64,000 nucleotides of DNA, from assembly GCA_013400975.1 (NCBI GenBank), contig WBMZ01008662.1, forward strand, positions 124,001 through 188,000, given 5' to 3'. Positions 1 through 12,200 of this stretch are shown piece by piece (positions within the stretch are counted from its first letter, which is position 1; each line of letters begins with the position of its first letter). A program made the position numbers and the translations under genes. The notes under the pieces are model-generated. The model was not told the DNA's origin. It searched no databases and was given only the letters and a program-made list of their open reading frames with translations. The DNA is from Atrichornis clamosus (lineage: Eukaryota; Chordata; Aves; Passeriformes; Menuridae).

Positions 1-3000
1 CCTAACTTTTGTCAGAGAAATGTCTTTTCCAGAAGTGGCGGTCCAAAAAGTACAGATCTTCAAAGAGATGGGAAATGGAGAAAAAGTAAGCAAAAATGTT
101 GCCAGGAATTAAGCTGCACAAAAATTAGGCTGAGGATGAAAGCCTGTGCAGCATAGCAAACAATTTGGAAAAATTGACTGAAAATTGACATGTTACAGCA
201 TAGGAATCATCTGGACATTGTACTGTCAAACATTTACATAAGTCATTTGATTCATGGGTGTCATCTCAAGAGGCTGTGGAATTACTGCATAAAGCAGTGA
301 TTTTCTTGTCTTTTTTTTATCTGTGAATTCTGGTAAAAGTACAAAGCCTCAGGTGGCAACATTAAATCTGTTGAGGACCTGCTTCCTTGCAGTTATAACG
401 TTTTAGAGAAAGGTTTGTAAAGCTCAAGGGGTCTGCAAACCATGAACTGAAAGTCATTGGCATAAATGTGGGCAGAATGAGACCCATGAAAAAGGCCTGG
501 TATTAGGTTTGAATCCTGCAAACACTAATAACTGTGACTATGTCCAATGGTGCCTTTGAACCTCGGCAGAACTTGGCAGAGCTGGTCCTTCGTTGGTGGA
601 AATCCGTATCTTCATGTTCCTAGCACTGCAGATACTGAGGGGTTTGGGCAGATGTTCAGGTTCTGGTAGCATCTTCTCCACAGGAGTGAAATAGAAGGGG
701 CAGCACTGCCACTTCTTCACCTGAGGGGGACACGGGGTGACCCTGCACCTCTGGAGTCGTTACTCAGCCTGCAGGATATTTGGATAGAGGGGAATGCACT
801 GGCATCGAGCGCTCAGTTGCACCCCTTCTGGGTGGGGTTTGTGCTGGCTTGACTGCTGCTCCTGTAGAATGGCCAGGAACCGGGGCAGGAATGGAGTGAC
901 AGCACAGCCACCAAGGCTGGGCAGGCCTGGGCCCTGCCAGAAGCTTATCCTTTAATATTGGAGGAGAAACACCAAAGTTCATCTGCTTTAGCTTCCCTGG
1001 AATTGAATGCTTTCTGCTTCAGAGTTCTGAATTTGGTCCCTAAACATACAAGAGAAATCTCTTGCATTCACAGTGTTCCTCAAACTTGGCTTCAATACAG
1101 TGATGTTTTTGCTGCCTCCTGTAGCATTTGGCTGAACAGAAGAGATTTTTCTTAAAGTATGGTATTAAAAGGGAAATATTTATTGCAAAAGAAATTAACC
1201 TCTTATTAGAGGGAATTTATTTATCTCCATAAAACTAATTTTCCTCTTCAAGTATAGGGTACTGTTTTGCATCATTTATTAAGTAATTGTTTTCAGCAAT
1301 GACTTGGAAAATGACGAAATTTTTGGCAACTGATTTCACAACATTATTGATTTCTGTCCAGTCTACAGTTAGGACATTAGGAGAATGGACAACCACTGGG
1401 CAAATAATGCCGGGTCATAGATATTACTAACACTTTCATGGGTTTTGCAATATAAATATTTGTAATCTCTGCCACAGTATCTGATTTAGCAGATTTTGCC
1501 AGATTCTTCAACTTCATGACAGTGACTTTATAATATTATTGTCTATGTGGCTATTTCAAAATGAAATAAGTGTTGCCACTGTGAAATAAACAATTAAAAT
1601 TTAAAGCTTGCTTTTGCAAATTCATTTGTTTAAAGAAATGTTAGCCAAGTAAATCGAGCCTTGAAAAAAATTCTAAGAAATTAGCCAAGGGCTACAAAAG
1701 AAAGCAGTAATTCATTTCTTAATTGCCTGGGCAATTTTGAACACTTTTGCTGCTTATCTGATTTCTTAGGTTTTGACTTTCTGCACAAAAGAGAAGACTA
1801 CATTTCATTCCTGAAGAAATACCAAAGATATTTGCCAGCACAAATTGCCATGTCAGTAAATCTTAAGGATCCCATCCTTCACATTGTGCTTATATCTATG
1901 AATTAATTCAATTTATAATTCCCAATTTCTGAAGATGTGGCCAGTGTCTAAAACATATTGATCAAATATTGTAAAGAAAAAAAGTTTACCTGTGTGTTGA
2001 GCAGGTTCCTTTCGTCACTTGCTAGGCGGGTTATATCTTTTAGGAATTGCACCTGTAAGGAAAAGTTTACTCATATGCAACCTAGAGCAGCTGAACAGTG
2101 ATTTAAAGACAAATGGGAGTGTATGAGATGAACCAATCAACAGCTGCTACACCCCAACAACTCCCTTTGACAAACTTGCGTCAGCTCTTTTAAAAAAAAG
2201 GGGAAAAAAAAGAAGAAAGGTAAATCAGTTTATTGGAGCACACTGAGGGCAAACAGCTCAGTTACCAGAGCTATTTGCTCTCTGAGCTTAGCCCTATTAC
2301 AAAATGCTTATCGTCAGAGTGCTTCACCCAGGCTCGATCACACTTTCATTCGACAGTCTGGATTTTTGAATAATGCACATGCACTAAACTTGCAGTAGCA
2401 CAGTAGTGATAAGCCTGGAAAATAAGTTCTGGGAGAAATACCTATGTGCTCCCACACTGCTCTTATCTCTGCGACTACAGAGCTACATCTTGCACTGCCT
2501 GTCAGGACTTGGCCAAAAGTGTGTGCTTTCAAATTGGCAGTTGAGCCTGTGCCTTAGTTTCCCAGTTGAAATATTTACTGTAATTGCATTTGAGAAGGTA
2601 TATGTCAAGTGACAGATGTCATTCATTTAATGGCAATATAGGCCTGTGGAGAAGTATTTCATTACCTGTTATGTGCCTATAAAACTGTAGAATTTACAAC
2701 CTTTTATCCAATTACATAATGACCATAATTAAAACCTAGAACTAACCCTCCAGCCCTCCCTCCCATGTAGGCTTTGTGATTAAGACCCTCAGACTGGCCT
2801 GACTGTGAAGGCAGGAGGGCAAGTGAGAGGATGTAATTTTAATTCTTAGAGTTTCCTGTGGAGCACTCAGACTGCTTTAGCTCAGGCTGGGTGACAACCT
2901 GTGGGAACACAACCCTGCTCCACTGTGACCAGGGCTTCTGCTTGCTTGCTGCCAGCACTGGCTATGGTGTGCTGGTTTCAGAATTCCCCCCTCCAAAAAA

Positions 3001-6000
3001 ATCTGAGTTCCAATACAGACTCAGACAAATAGTTTAACAAAAATAAGCTGTCTCCCTCAGTTTTGCATTCCCATGAAAAGATGACTGATTTAAGGCCTGT
3101 CACGCCATATGATGCCAGAAGTAGTGCAACCCAAAGATTAAGAGGTGCAAGGTTTGGAGCCAGAGGTTCTATCTTGATTTAAACCTAGCACATGTCTGGA
3201 AAAATGAACAAATTTTTTGGGCCTAGACTGGTTGAAGGGACTTCGAGTTTGGAAGCTCTGTGTTTTCCATTTCATCATCTGGTCTAATGAGGGAAACAGG
3301 CTTTCCCTCTAAGCCATATGACAAAGAATAGGTGTCCTTAATGTATTAAGGCCGTTCTCAGCAGCAGTTTGGCACCAACTTGTCCTGTGCCATTGCTGGG
3401 GTGAGGGAGCGGAGCTGCAGGAGGAGCTGGGGGAGGCAGCTCTGCTCTGCCTGAGCCTGTTTGCTTTGCACACTTGGCAGGGCTGTGGGTACGAGCAGCC
3501 TCCTCGTTGCAGTGTTACTCATGTGGCTGTTTCATGTAACAATAGGGGAGAGAAAAACATTTCTTTAAACAAAGGAAAATAAGATTGCAAACCATAAAGA
3601 AAACATCGGGGAAATTTGGGGACAGATGTACTAACAAATCAGCAACAGCTGTGAAAATGACTTATGCATTTTTTTGAACCTGTTTAAATAAATAATAATC
3701 AAGATTAGAGTTAATTTCCTTTTAGAATACCACAAATATCGATGTCTATGTCTGATTCCCACTGAGCCTCAGCAGTGTGGCACAATTATCTCTGTAGCTA
3801 CATCAGGGTAACTGGGTGGGTTTTTCCTCAATGCACGGGGGGACAGAATCATCAGGGTTGATGGTGCTCAGCAGTGCCCCTCTCCCAGCACTTGATGCCC
3901 CAAAGATGCCAGGCGCCATAAGGTGTACAGCCAGGTGGGACTGGCAGGAACCATCCACGTGCCTGTCGGCAACTCTTTTCTGCTGAGATTGAGCCAGCTG
4001 AATTAATACAGGGATTCTTGACTCTGCAGGTTCTTTCTGCCCATCCCTAGCTACAAAAGCACTGCTTAATTTTCATCAGGAAAGACTTCCTTTGGCAGAA
4101 CACAAATGTCAGTGTCCAATCTTCACACTGAAGGGAGGCATACGGTAACCCTAGGACTGCAGAGCCCTTTTGGTCTTGTCTTGAGCTTGGTTATGTTTGA
4201 TTTCACTATTTGTAAAGAAAACTTTGTATTTTCTAGAATTGCTTGAGGTCATGAAAGAGTTCAAAGAGAAAAAAAAGTATTTTCTTTTTGTTTTCTGACC
4301 AAGAACAGGATTGAATTCTTGATTAGAATGTTGGAAAGAGTGAGCAAAAGAAAGCACAACCTCGTGATTCACCACACCCTTGTCTCTTGCAGCTGGAACT
4401 ACCTTTCTGTGTGTCGTGTCTGCCACAGACACTTCAGTTGGAGTAACCCCTCTTACATTCAAAGAAAGGCCAGGTGTACTCCTGGCTACTTTTCCTCCAA
4501 AGGCTACTCAATAAAGCTCTTCTTTGTTAATTTGTGGGATCATACTACCAGCTCCAATAGTCACCTCAGTGCCTATGGAGCACCCTGAAACTCACCACGG
4601 AGTGTTTTCCCAACCCAGACTCCTGTTTACCCTCTCTCTGAGGAAGCCAGTTTAACTGCAGTTAAAACTATGACATTTAGGAGATGTTATACTTTTCTCT
4701 TCTGGTGCTTTTTGGCTGCCTTACGTTTCATAGCGAAAACACCTGTTGCAGTAATACCTGCCATCATTTATAGGAGTAATTTCCAGCCATGGCAGATCTG
4801 AGGACTGAGGCCACATTTCCTGCACAGAGGAAGCAGGAACAATCTTCTGTAGCCATAAGTATCTGTTTCCAGAGTCTTCTAGATTTAGAAGGGTGTTTCC
4901 AAAGCAGAGGTTTTTGGCGGAGCCTAGAGCTGGCAGTGGTGACAGTGCCATTAGAAAGGGCTCAGTGGTCCTTGACTCCCCAGGCACAATCTCCCACATT
5001 TGCCACAACAACAAGAGCCCATTTTCTGAACATTATAATGCTCTTTAGGGAGCAAAACCTATCAGCTGTTGCTCAGAGCCCTTGTCTGAGGCAAAGAGCA
5101 ATTAAGGGCTCGTCTGGTTGTGGGAACTGGAGGTGCTGGCCCAGAGCTTGGTACTTCAGATCCCATAAACATGGGGATCACTGGGGTACTGTTGGGGGAA
5201 GTACAGCATATTCTGCTTCCTGCCTCTGCCCCAGTTGCTGTGCCCCACACAGCCGGTGGTCAGGCTCCAGAATCTGGGCTTGGGCAAGGCAGGTCAGGGC
5301 TGTGCTGCTGTCCTTGTAGCTGCTTATATTGCTATGCCTGGAGTCTAGGTTGACAAAAAGGCTTTACTATGTGAAATAAGATTGTACTGAATGTGCTGAA
5401 GATGTTTTAACCAAAATGATAAGCACATTTTTAACCTGTATTTTGGTTTTGGTTTTTTGGAACACGAGGTTGTATTAAATGTTTCATTAGCATTTTCCTG
5501 TTTTCTACAAACAGGAAACACTACTCTCACTTACAAACTGAAAAAAAAAATTAAAAAAAAGAACTATGCCTCTTTTGTAGCAATTGCTTCTCTCTTACTC
5601 ATGCTACTTTCCTCTTGACACAAGAGCCTTATGTCTGTCTGTGTTTTCTTCTTGCTCAAATACTATATTCCAAAGTTGATGGAGATTTTGTTGGAGCTCT
5701 GAGTTTAGTTTTCACTGTGTACTCATTGTCTTTGTCACTGAGACAGTCTGTAGAGCAAAGCAAAGTGTATTTTTTGCAATTTTGTTATGACTGCTCTACA
5801 CTAATACACTACAAGGCAAAGTCATCCTGGTCATGATAAACCAGCTGCATCCAAAGCACCAAACCCTACAAACACATGTATACACGGGTCCAAATCCCCA
5901 CCTTAAAAGGGTTAGGAAGCTTTTTGCAGGAATCTTTTCAGTATTATTTGACTCTTGCTCTGTTTTACCTTTAGAAGTACCCGTTAAAAATTAGGTTTAA

Positions 6001-6245
6001 CTTACACAGTTTTTTAAAGTTTAAGGCCAAGTGGGACAATGTCACCTCCTGCATCTCAAGCAACCTGAATTCTCACCCAGATTGTGCAAATCCAAGGTGC
6101 TGCATGATTTTAGCTGGACAGAAACATTTGGATTTTTGAAAATAGAAAAGTTTGGGAAAGCGATATTTGTTTCAGTGGGGGGAAGATAAAGGGAGGCACG
6201 AAAGCAAGCTATAGCTGCTTGAAGGGTAGTTATAAAGATCAGAGA
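1..6245. other. AT-rich non-coding DNA, no gene recognised
   Basis: Short open frames occur on both strands but none resembles a known protein, and none is long enough to stand out from chance. The stretch around 2560-2760 is AT-rich with homeodomain-like cores (ccaattacataatgacc, taattaaaa) and a tgacag motif, as seen in conserved enhancers, but conservation cannot be judged from one sequence. A 63-nt minus-strand segment at 2052-1990 is open and has good acceptor and donor signals; it is treated as a possible pseudo-exon. No transposon end is visible here. Confidence 0.5.
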
Positions 6246-6530
6246 TGCAGACTCTTCTCAGTAGGGCCAGACAGCCCTGACATGGGGTAGGAGCCACCAG
6301 AGTGTGATAGGTTCACGTTGGACATGAGGACAATGGTACTGCAACTTGAGAACAGGTTGCAGAGGGAGCAGAGGCTGCAGTCATTGTCCTTGAAGGTTTT
6401 TGAGATTTTACAAGGCAAAGACATATCTGAGATGACCTGGTGGTTGCATCAGCCCCTCCTTGTGGAGGAGGCTGGACCAGCTGCTCACCACAGGTTGCTT
6501 CCAATTGGTGTTTTGATGAGTCTGTGAAAC
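6246..6530 (+). mobile_element. Old CR1 LINE 3'-end remnant
   Basis: From 6247 ('actcttctcagt') to about 6530 the sequence follows, with heavy divergence, the order of the CR1 3' region: the 'agactcttctcagtgg' segment, the 'ggacatgagg' segment, the 'gaacaggttgca-ggga' segment that encodes the C-terminal tail of the reverse transcriptase ORF, a 'ttgaaggttttt' segment, and an ending 'gatgagtctgtgaaac' that matches a decayed ATTCTATG/ATTCTGTG octamer end. The element is 5'-truncated, as is usual for CR1, and every frame is broken. The subfamily cannot be assigned by eye. Confidence 0.6.
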
Positions 6531-9109
6531 TGCTTAGTACCACAGACAGGAACACAAAAATATTGAAGATGTTCTCAAAAATACTGATGGCAGGAATGCA
6601 ATTAAGTGAGACATGGCCAGACATTAGGCAAACAACACTCCATGTGCCAGAAGCAAGTAAAAAAAAAGGATTTAGTGAGGAATTCAATAGTCCATTGATA
6701 TCTTGAAGAGATTTGCTGGAAAAAGTGGGCTGGTTTTGGCTTAAGTAATCTTTTTGTCTTCACACATACATTGCAAATATGTAACTACTCACAAAAGAGC
6801 TCAAAATGCTCTTTTAAAATATTCAGAATCACAAATTTTGCAAAACATCACTGAGGATAATTGGCAAATTTATTAAGTTCTGTGTAGCAGAATAACAGGC
6901 ATGTTCTGAAAAAAGTTGCAACATCCTGTGTTTCCTTTCCAAATCCAGAATTTCTTCTTATCCTCAAGTTTATTCCAGTCTCTCTGATAATAATGAACTT
7001 CACAGGGCAAGTATGAAAAGCTGCATTTGCAATTGGCTACAGTGAACTAAGAGGAAGAGCTAAAAAAGAACATTAAATAAAATTCATGTGATTAATTTTA
7101 TGAAATAGGATTCCTAATAGCAAACACAAGTTTCAGAATCATTACAATAATTTACAATATATTAACTGCTTCACTGCTGTAGTTTTTGACTCTGTGTGCT
7201 TATAACATTAAATATGACTACAGATGGCACAGGATATTTCCTTTGTGATATTACCACGTCTCCCTGCTGCAATGATTCTGGCCACTGCAGAGTGTATTTA
7301 CTGCTACCCAATATTTTTAAGTAAAAAGGAAACCTGAAGTTCGTAACACCTAACAAAAGGCAATTCACTGCAACAACTATGAATGGAGGCAATTTACCTC
7401 AGAGTGTGTATTATCACAATAGAGGGAAAGAGGAACATTTCTGAAAATTATTCAAACCCCCTAAAAGGGGTTTATTGTCACTAGCTAGCTTCTTTAATAC
7501 ACTTCAGTCTGTTGCTTAAAGGCTTATGGCATGAGTCTAGGCTTTGGGAAGGGTATAAGGTATTACTCATACTATTTCAAAGAAGAACTAACCACGCAAA
7601 ATTTTTTGCCTATTTTCTATTTGACTGGTGTCAGGAACAGACAAAAACATTGTCTAGATTTTTACCCCATACCTTCCATTGTTCCACACCCTCATATAAA
7701 AAAAATTGCTTCAGTGGTGCCATTTTCCTCCTCCATTATTTTCAGAATATATTTGGGAACATCTTGCACTGTCAGGGTAATTATTCCTGGTTTCAAGCAG
7801 TGTCTGAGCAAAGGCAGGGACTACGTAGAGATTTTTGCTGCAAGCCTGTGCCTATTGTTTGTTCTGAAAGTGCCCACGTGTGCTAAAAAGAACATATTGT
7901 TCACATTCTACATGAAATGAAGCTGAGCAAACAAAGCTGTAGGGCAAAGGAATGATGAATTCACTAAGTAGTGGTTAGCTACTGCTAGATATCATGGAAT
8001 AGAACACTAGGATTTTATAAGTTTTCAAATATAATAGCTGGTTTAGTAATACTGAGCTATTCTATCCCTTTAGTCTAGACCTTTTCTGTGCTGATATATG
8101 TGAGAAGTCTTAACATCTCTGATTGTTTGGAGCTCTGTATCCCAATTTACCCAGTCTCTTTACACTGTGATTTTTGCTAAGGATAGAGAACTGCCTTTTC
8201 AGCTCACTCAAGAGTGCCTGGGGTTTCTCATAGCTGCTGCCATGTTCTGCCCAAATGTGAACGAATGATTTAGGCTCTCAAATGTAGCACTGGTTTGGCA
8301 CCTGTGACTTGGGCTTTGAGTGGTGCTGAGACTCAGGGGCTCTGGGAGCATCCAGAGCTGCATATTAGGCATGTCTTTGGAGCCTCTGTTTCTTTTAAGA
8401 TCTGGAAAACATGCAGGTCCAGAAAGAAATGGAGTTAAACTTCGTTTTATGTCTTGATCTCTATCCTCATTTCAGGAGGCTAATTTTTGCTGCAGCTGCC
8501 TTGACTTGCTACATCCTGAGTAATTCATCAGAAGCAGTTCAGCTCAGATCCAAACTGCCAGAACATCTAATCTAGATGGTTTCCATCTCTGCTGCCATCT
8601 CTCATAGAGGCCCTTCAGCTGTGAATAAGGAGGGATTTCCAGCAGGATTGCATGCTAGGTTAGTCTGCTTATGGATCCCTCTTCCCTGGGGCCCAGTGCC
8701 TGTCCCATTGCATGACCAGACGTGTCCACACAGCCTGTATGTGCAGTTATCTATGTGAGATAAACACACTTCCCGTCACACAGACTGGGGAGAGCTCACT
8801 GTTCATCATTTAATAGGGAACACATGGAACACATATACATTTTCTTCACGTTAAGTGAGAGAGAGGAGCCTATCTTTGTTTAGTAGTGTACAGTTCTCAA
8901 ATGCCTCCATATATACCAGCATGATGTGCTGGGATGCAAGGCCTGGCCACCATGGCTCCTCACTCCAGAGTCACAGAGTGAAGGCCTGGAAGAGTTCTCA
9001 TGAAACCATCTGGATTTTATTAGCTGGAGTGTTAGCCAGGTCAAAGGTGTGGCAGAGATTATTGCCCTCCATCAGGCACTGTAAGAGTCTTGCTCCACCA
9101 AGGAGTACA
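6531..9109. other. Non-coding DNA, no gene recognised
   Basis: No gene or clear repeat was seen. A small perfect hairpin lies at 7454-7473 (aaacccc, six-base loop, ggggttt). The open frames on the + strand near 7512-7920 have no recognisable content. Confidence 0.4.
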
Positions 9110-9295
9110 ACAAGATGGTGGTGGAGTGCAAGGCATGCAACAAAAGGTTGAGGCACCTAGGCTTGGTCAGCCTGCAGAAAACAAGTAATGATATTACTGC
9201 TGTCTACAGCAAACTAATGGGAATATGAGAAGAGAGAAACAGGTTCTTCTTGGAACCAGAGAAGAACAAATTTTTATAAAACATGCAAAGGAAGC
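9110..9295 (+). mobile_element. Probable ancient CR1 fragment
   Basis: The stretch 'caaaaggttgaggcacctagg' to 'cttggtcagcctgcagaaaa', followed by 'attactgctgtctacagcaa', resembles the CR1 segment 'gaaaggctgagagacctgggcttgttcagcctggagaaaa ... attgctgtctacaac'. Order and spacing agree over roughly 180 bases, but identity is low and both ends are vague. A similarity search against avian CR1 consensus sequences would decide it. Confidence 0.45.
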
Positions 9296-12200
9296 TACTG
9301 ATAACTTAGTTTCACCAGTAATCTCTAGGGCCTTATGACTACAATTCTGTTTATAAAAGTAACAAGATGTTCATGTAAAGTAGATGCAATTAAAATCAGT
9401 CTGAGAAAACAATCAGATTCCCCTTTCATTAGCAGACTTTGCAGGAGACCCTTACAGTGTGTAATTGTTTGCACCACTTAATGTTTCTCAGACCCTGATA
9501 GCAGAGTCAACCCTTTAGGAGGAATCACAATGAGGTATCATTCTTAAAAAGGTTTATCTTCACACAAGCATGCCTTCAGAGGCATATGGGTGTTGACACC
9601 TTACAACCATTTCCCATTTATTAAAATCAATGAAAGAGAGGCAAAACCAAAACATTTCTTGCCCAGTAGAGTCTCAGCCCATTACACTCTTCCGACAGTA
9701 AGAGGGACATACCATAACCCCAGTGTACTTCCCAGGGATCCTGCAGTTATTCCAGGGCTGAAAACTTAATTTCTGGTTCTGCTGCAGACTGTTTGTCCTT
9801 ATTAAACACACCTCTGGGACTGTATTCATGGAGAGCTCAGGCACCAGTGTGGCAGTCAGTGCTGACACACCAATGTGCTAGACACTGACATTTTCCCTGG
9901 GGAAAGAGTGCCCTGTCTGGCATGGCCACTACCTGGGCAGGACTAAGCAGTTCAGGACCTGGGCAAGTCAGGCTCTGTAAAGTCAAAATTTCTTCACCGA
10001 TCAATCTGCCCAGTCTGTTCAAAATACACCAAGCATACACAAACTGATATGAGATGTGACTGCCTAACAAAACTTCAGTTCTCCTCTGGTGCTCTCCTAA
10101 GGCTTCCATGGGCTGGGCTGACTTTGAGCATGGGCAGTGCTGGTGCGTGTCTGCCCAAAACAAACCTTGTAGACAAACTCACAACAGCTCAGAATCAGAT
10201 GTTGCAATGTCCTTAGTGAATCTAATCCACTCTCTGCTCCTCAGCCCTCAATCTGTAAAAGTGGGAATGTAGTACATCCCTATTTCACTTGGACATCACA
10301 GGGATAAGTACATTCAAGGCTAAGAAGCAAAGGAGTATGCAAGATCCTTAAGGAAAGCTGTCTGCTATTTATCAACAATTTAATGATGTAAAAAAAGCCA
10401 CATAAAACAAAAGACAAGACGCAAAAGGGGTTAAAAAGGTCAAAAACATAGTCTATGCAAAATATTCTTGTTACTACATTTTTTTTGTGTTGAAACTTCA
10501 TAGCTAAGAAAGCTTTGTCTCTAGCAGTTCCACATACTTCTCTTGATAGTGTACCTTACCCCATGGTAGTGACTTTCTATAATGCTTTATAGTTTCTAAA
10601 AAAAAAATTCAAAATCACCAGATGACTTATAACTTTGATTCATGTTATTATTATTGCTCATTATTATCATTTGTCATATGAGACAATGCCTGGCTGTGCA
10701 TTTTTCCCCTTTTGAAAGAGAAATCTGGCTCAGCTCTGAAGGCTCCAAATTCTGTTTATTATACTAGCTGAAACATGTTCATTACACTGTCATGTTTTTA
10801 TATCCCTCCTGCAACTTTGTGCAAAACATACTTTTGCACTGACCAAATGGTGAAAATTCTGCAAGGCTTTGGCCTCTCTGATCAAGCCATTGATCCACCG
10901 AGTTTAGCAGCCTCATGTGGTGGTAGTCTATATCTGACCCAGCAGATTCTCCTCCACCTCTCAGTACCACACCTAATCCTGAGGGGCCTTCCATGGGAAT
11001 CCATTAATGAATTCCAATCCTAATTTGTGAGATTTGCTGAGTTTTAAACTCTATTCTTTCCTAAAAGGTGTGAGTTAGAAACAGTCATGTACTACCCTCC
11101 TGTATGGTTGTTAGTGTAATGGTGTTTGATTGAGAGAAAAAGCCACAGGAGATACGTATCTAACAGCTAAAAATAACAGCGCTAAAGCAACAATAATGAC
11201 AACTCCATTTTCATGTTGCACCTGCAGTGAGTTTCTGCATAAGTTCAACCAAGAGGTTTTCAAGACATTTTGGCCAAAGCCTTTTGGACCCCGGAGCTAC
11301 ACTGACTCCACAGCTTGATGGCAGGAAGTCTGTCAAGTGACTTTCTGAACACAAATAACAGTTAAAGAAAGTAATCCTATGGGAACTCAGTCACTGTTGC
11401 TACTTCCTTGATTGTGTACTGCTTCTGAAAGGCTAACATGCTCTACCTTTTGACATCTGGAAATGTGATCCCTCCTGATTTCTGCAGTTGGATCTAATAA
11501 ATTACATTACCTTCCCCTAAAAATCTTACATCATCAGGTTTGTCTGTGATTCAATAACCAATAGAATATTGCTAGAAGCACACTAAAGGTTCATGGTTGC
11601 ATGAAAACCTCCCATAAAGTTTGCTTGGCTTTGCAATGATTATTGACAGTCAATATTTATTGTCACTGTCACAGACCCAGAAAGATTACACAGATACAGC
11701 CAGGACGCTGCACTTGCAGTTCATACGGTTCCATACAACACTCTCCCTCTGGCTTTGAATTAAAGAGATATTGCATCAGAACTGGTGTCAATGAGATGAA
11801 ATTTTCATTCAGCCCAAACACTGTTGGAAAAGGAAGGGAACCAGTGGCTGACGTATTTGGGTTCCTGCTTCTTGTTCCACAGACCCCGGCTGGGTTTGAG
11901 CCCCACAGGAGCGATGCTAATTCTGTAGTCCCACAACTCCCTTAAGTCAACATAAGCAAATGCTGATGCTAAAAGAGGCAGTGCCAACTTCCCACTGACC
12001 CAATCACTGTTTTCACTCTCCTTGCTTCCCCAGTGGCTGCAAATAACCATAAATACATATGGGAGGGAAAAAAAAGAGGCTAGTTTTAACCCAGAGTGTT
12101 GTCCTGTTGTTCCACTCACCACGTGGCTGCACGAACATCTGGCAGCTGGGAAAGAGAGATGCAAATGGAAATAATCAGGCAGAGGACTGGAAGGTAAGCC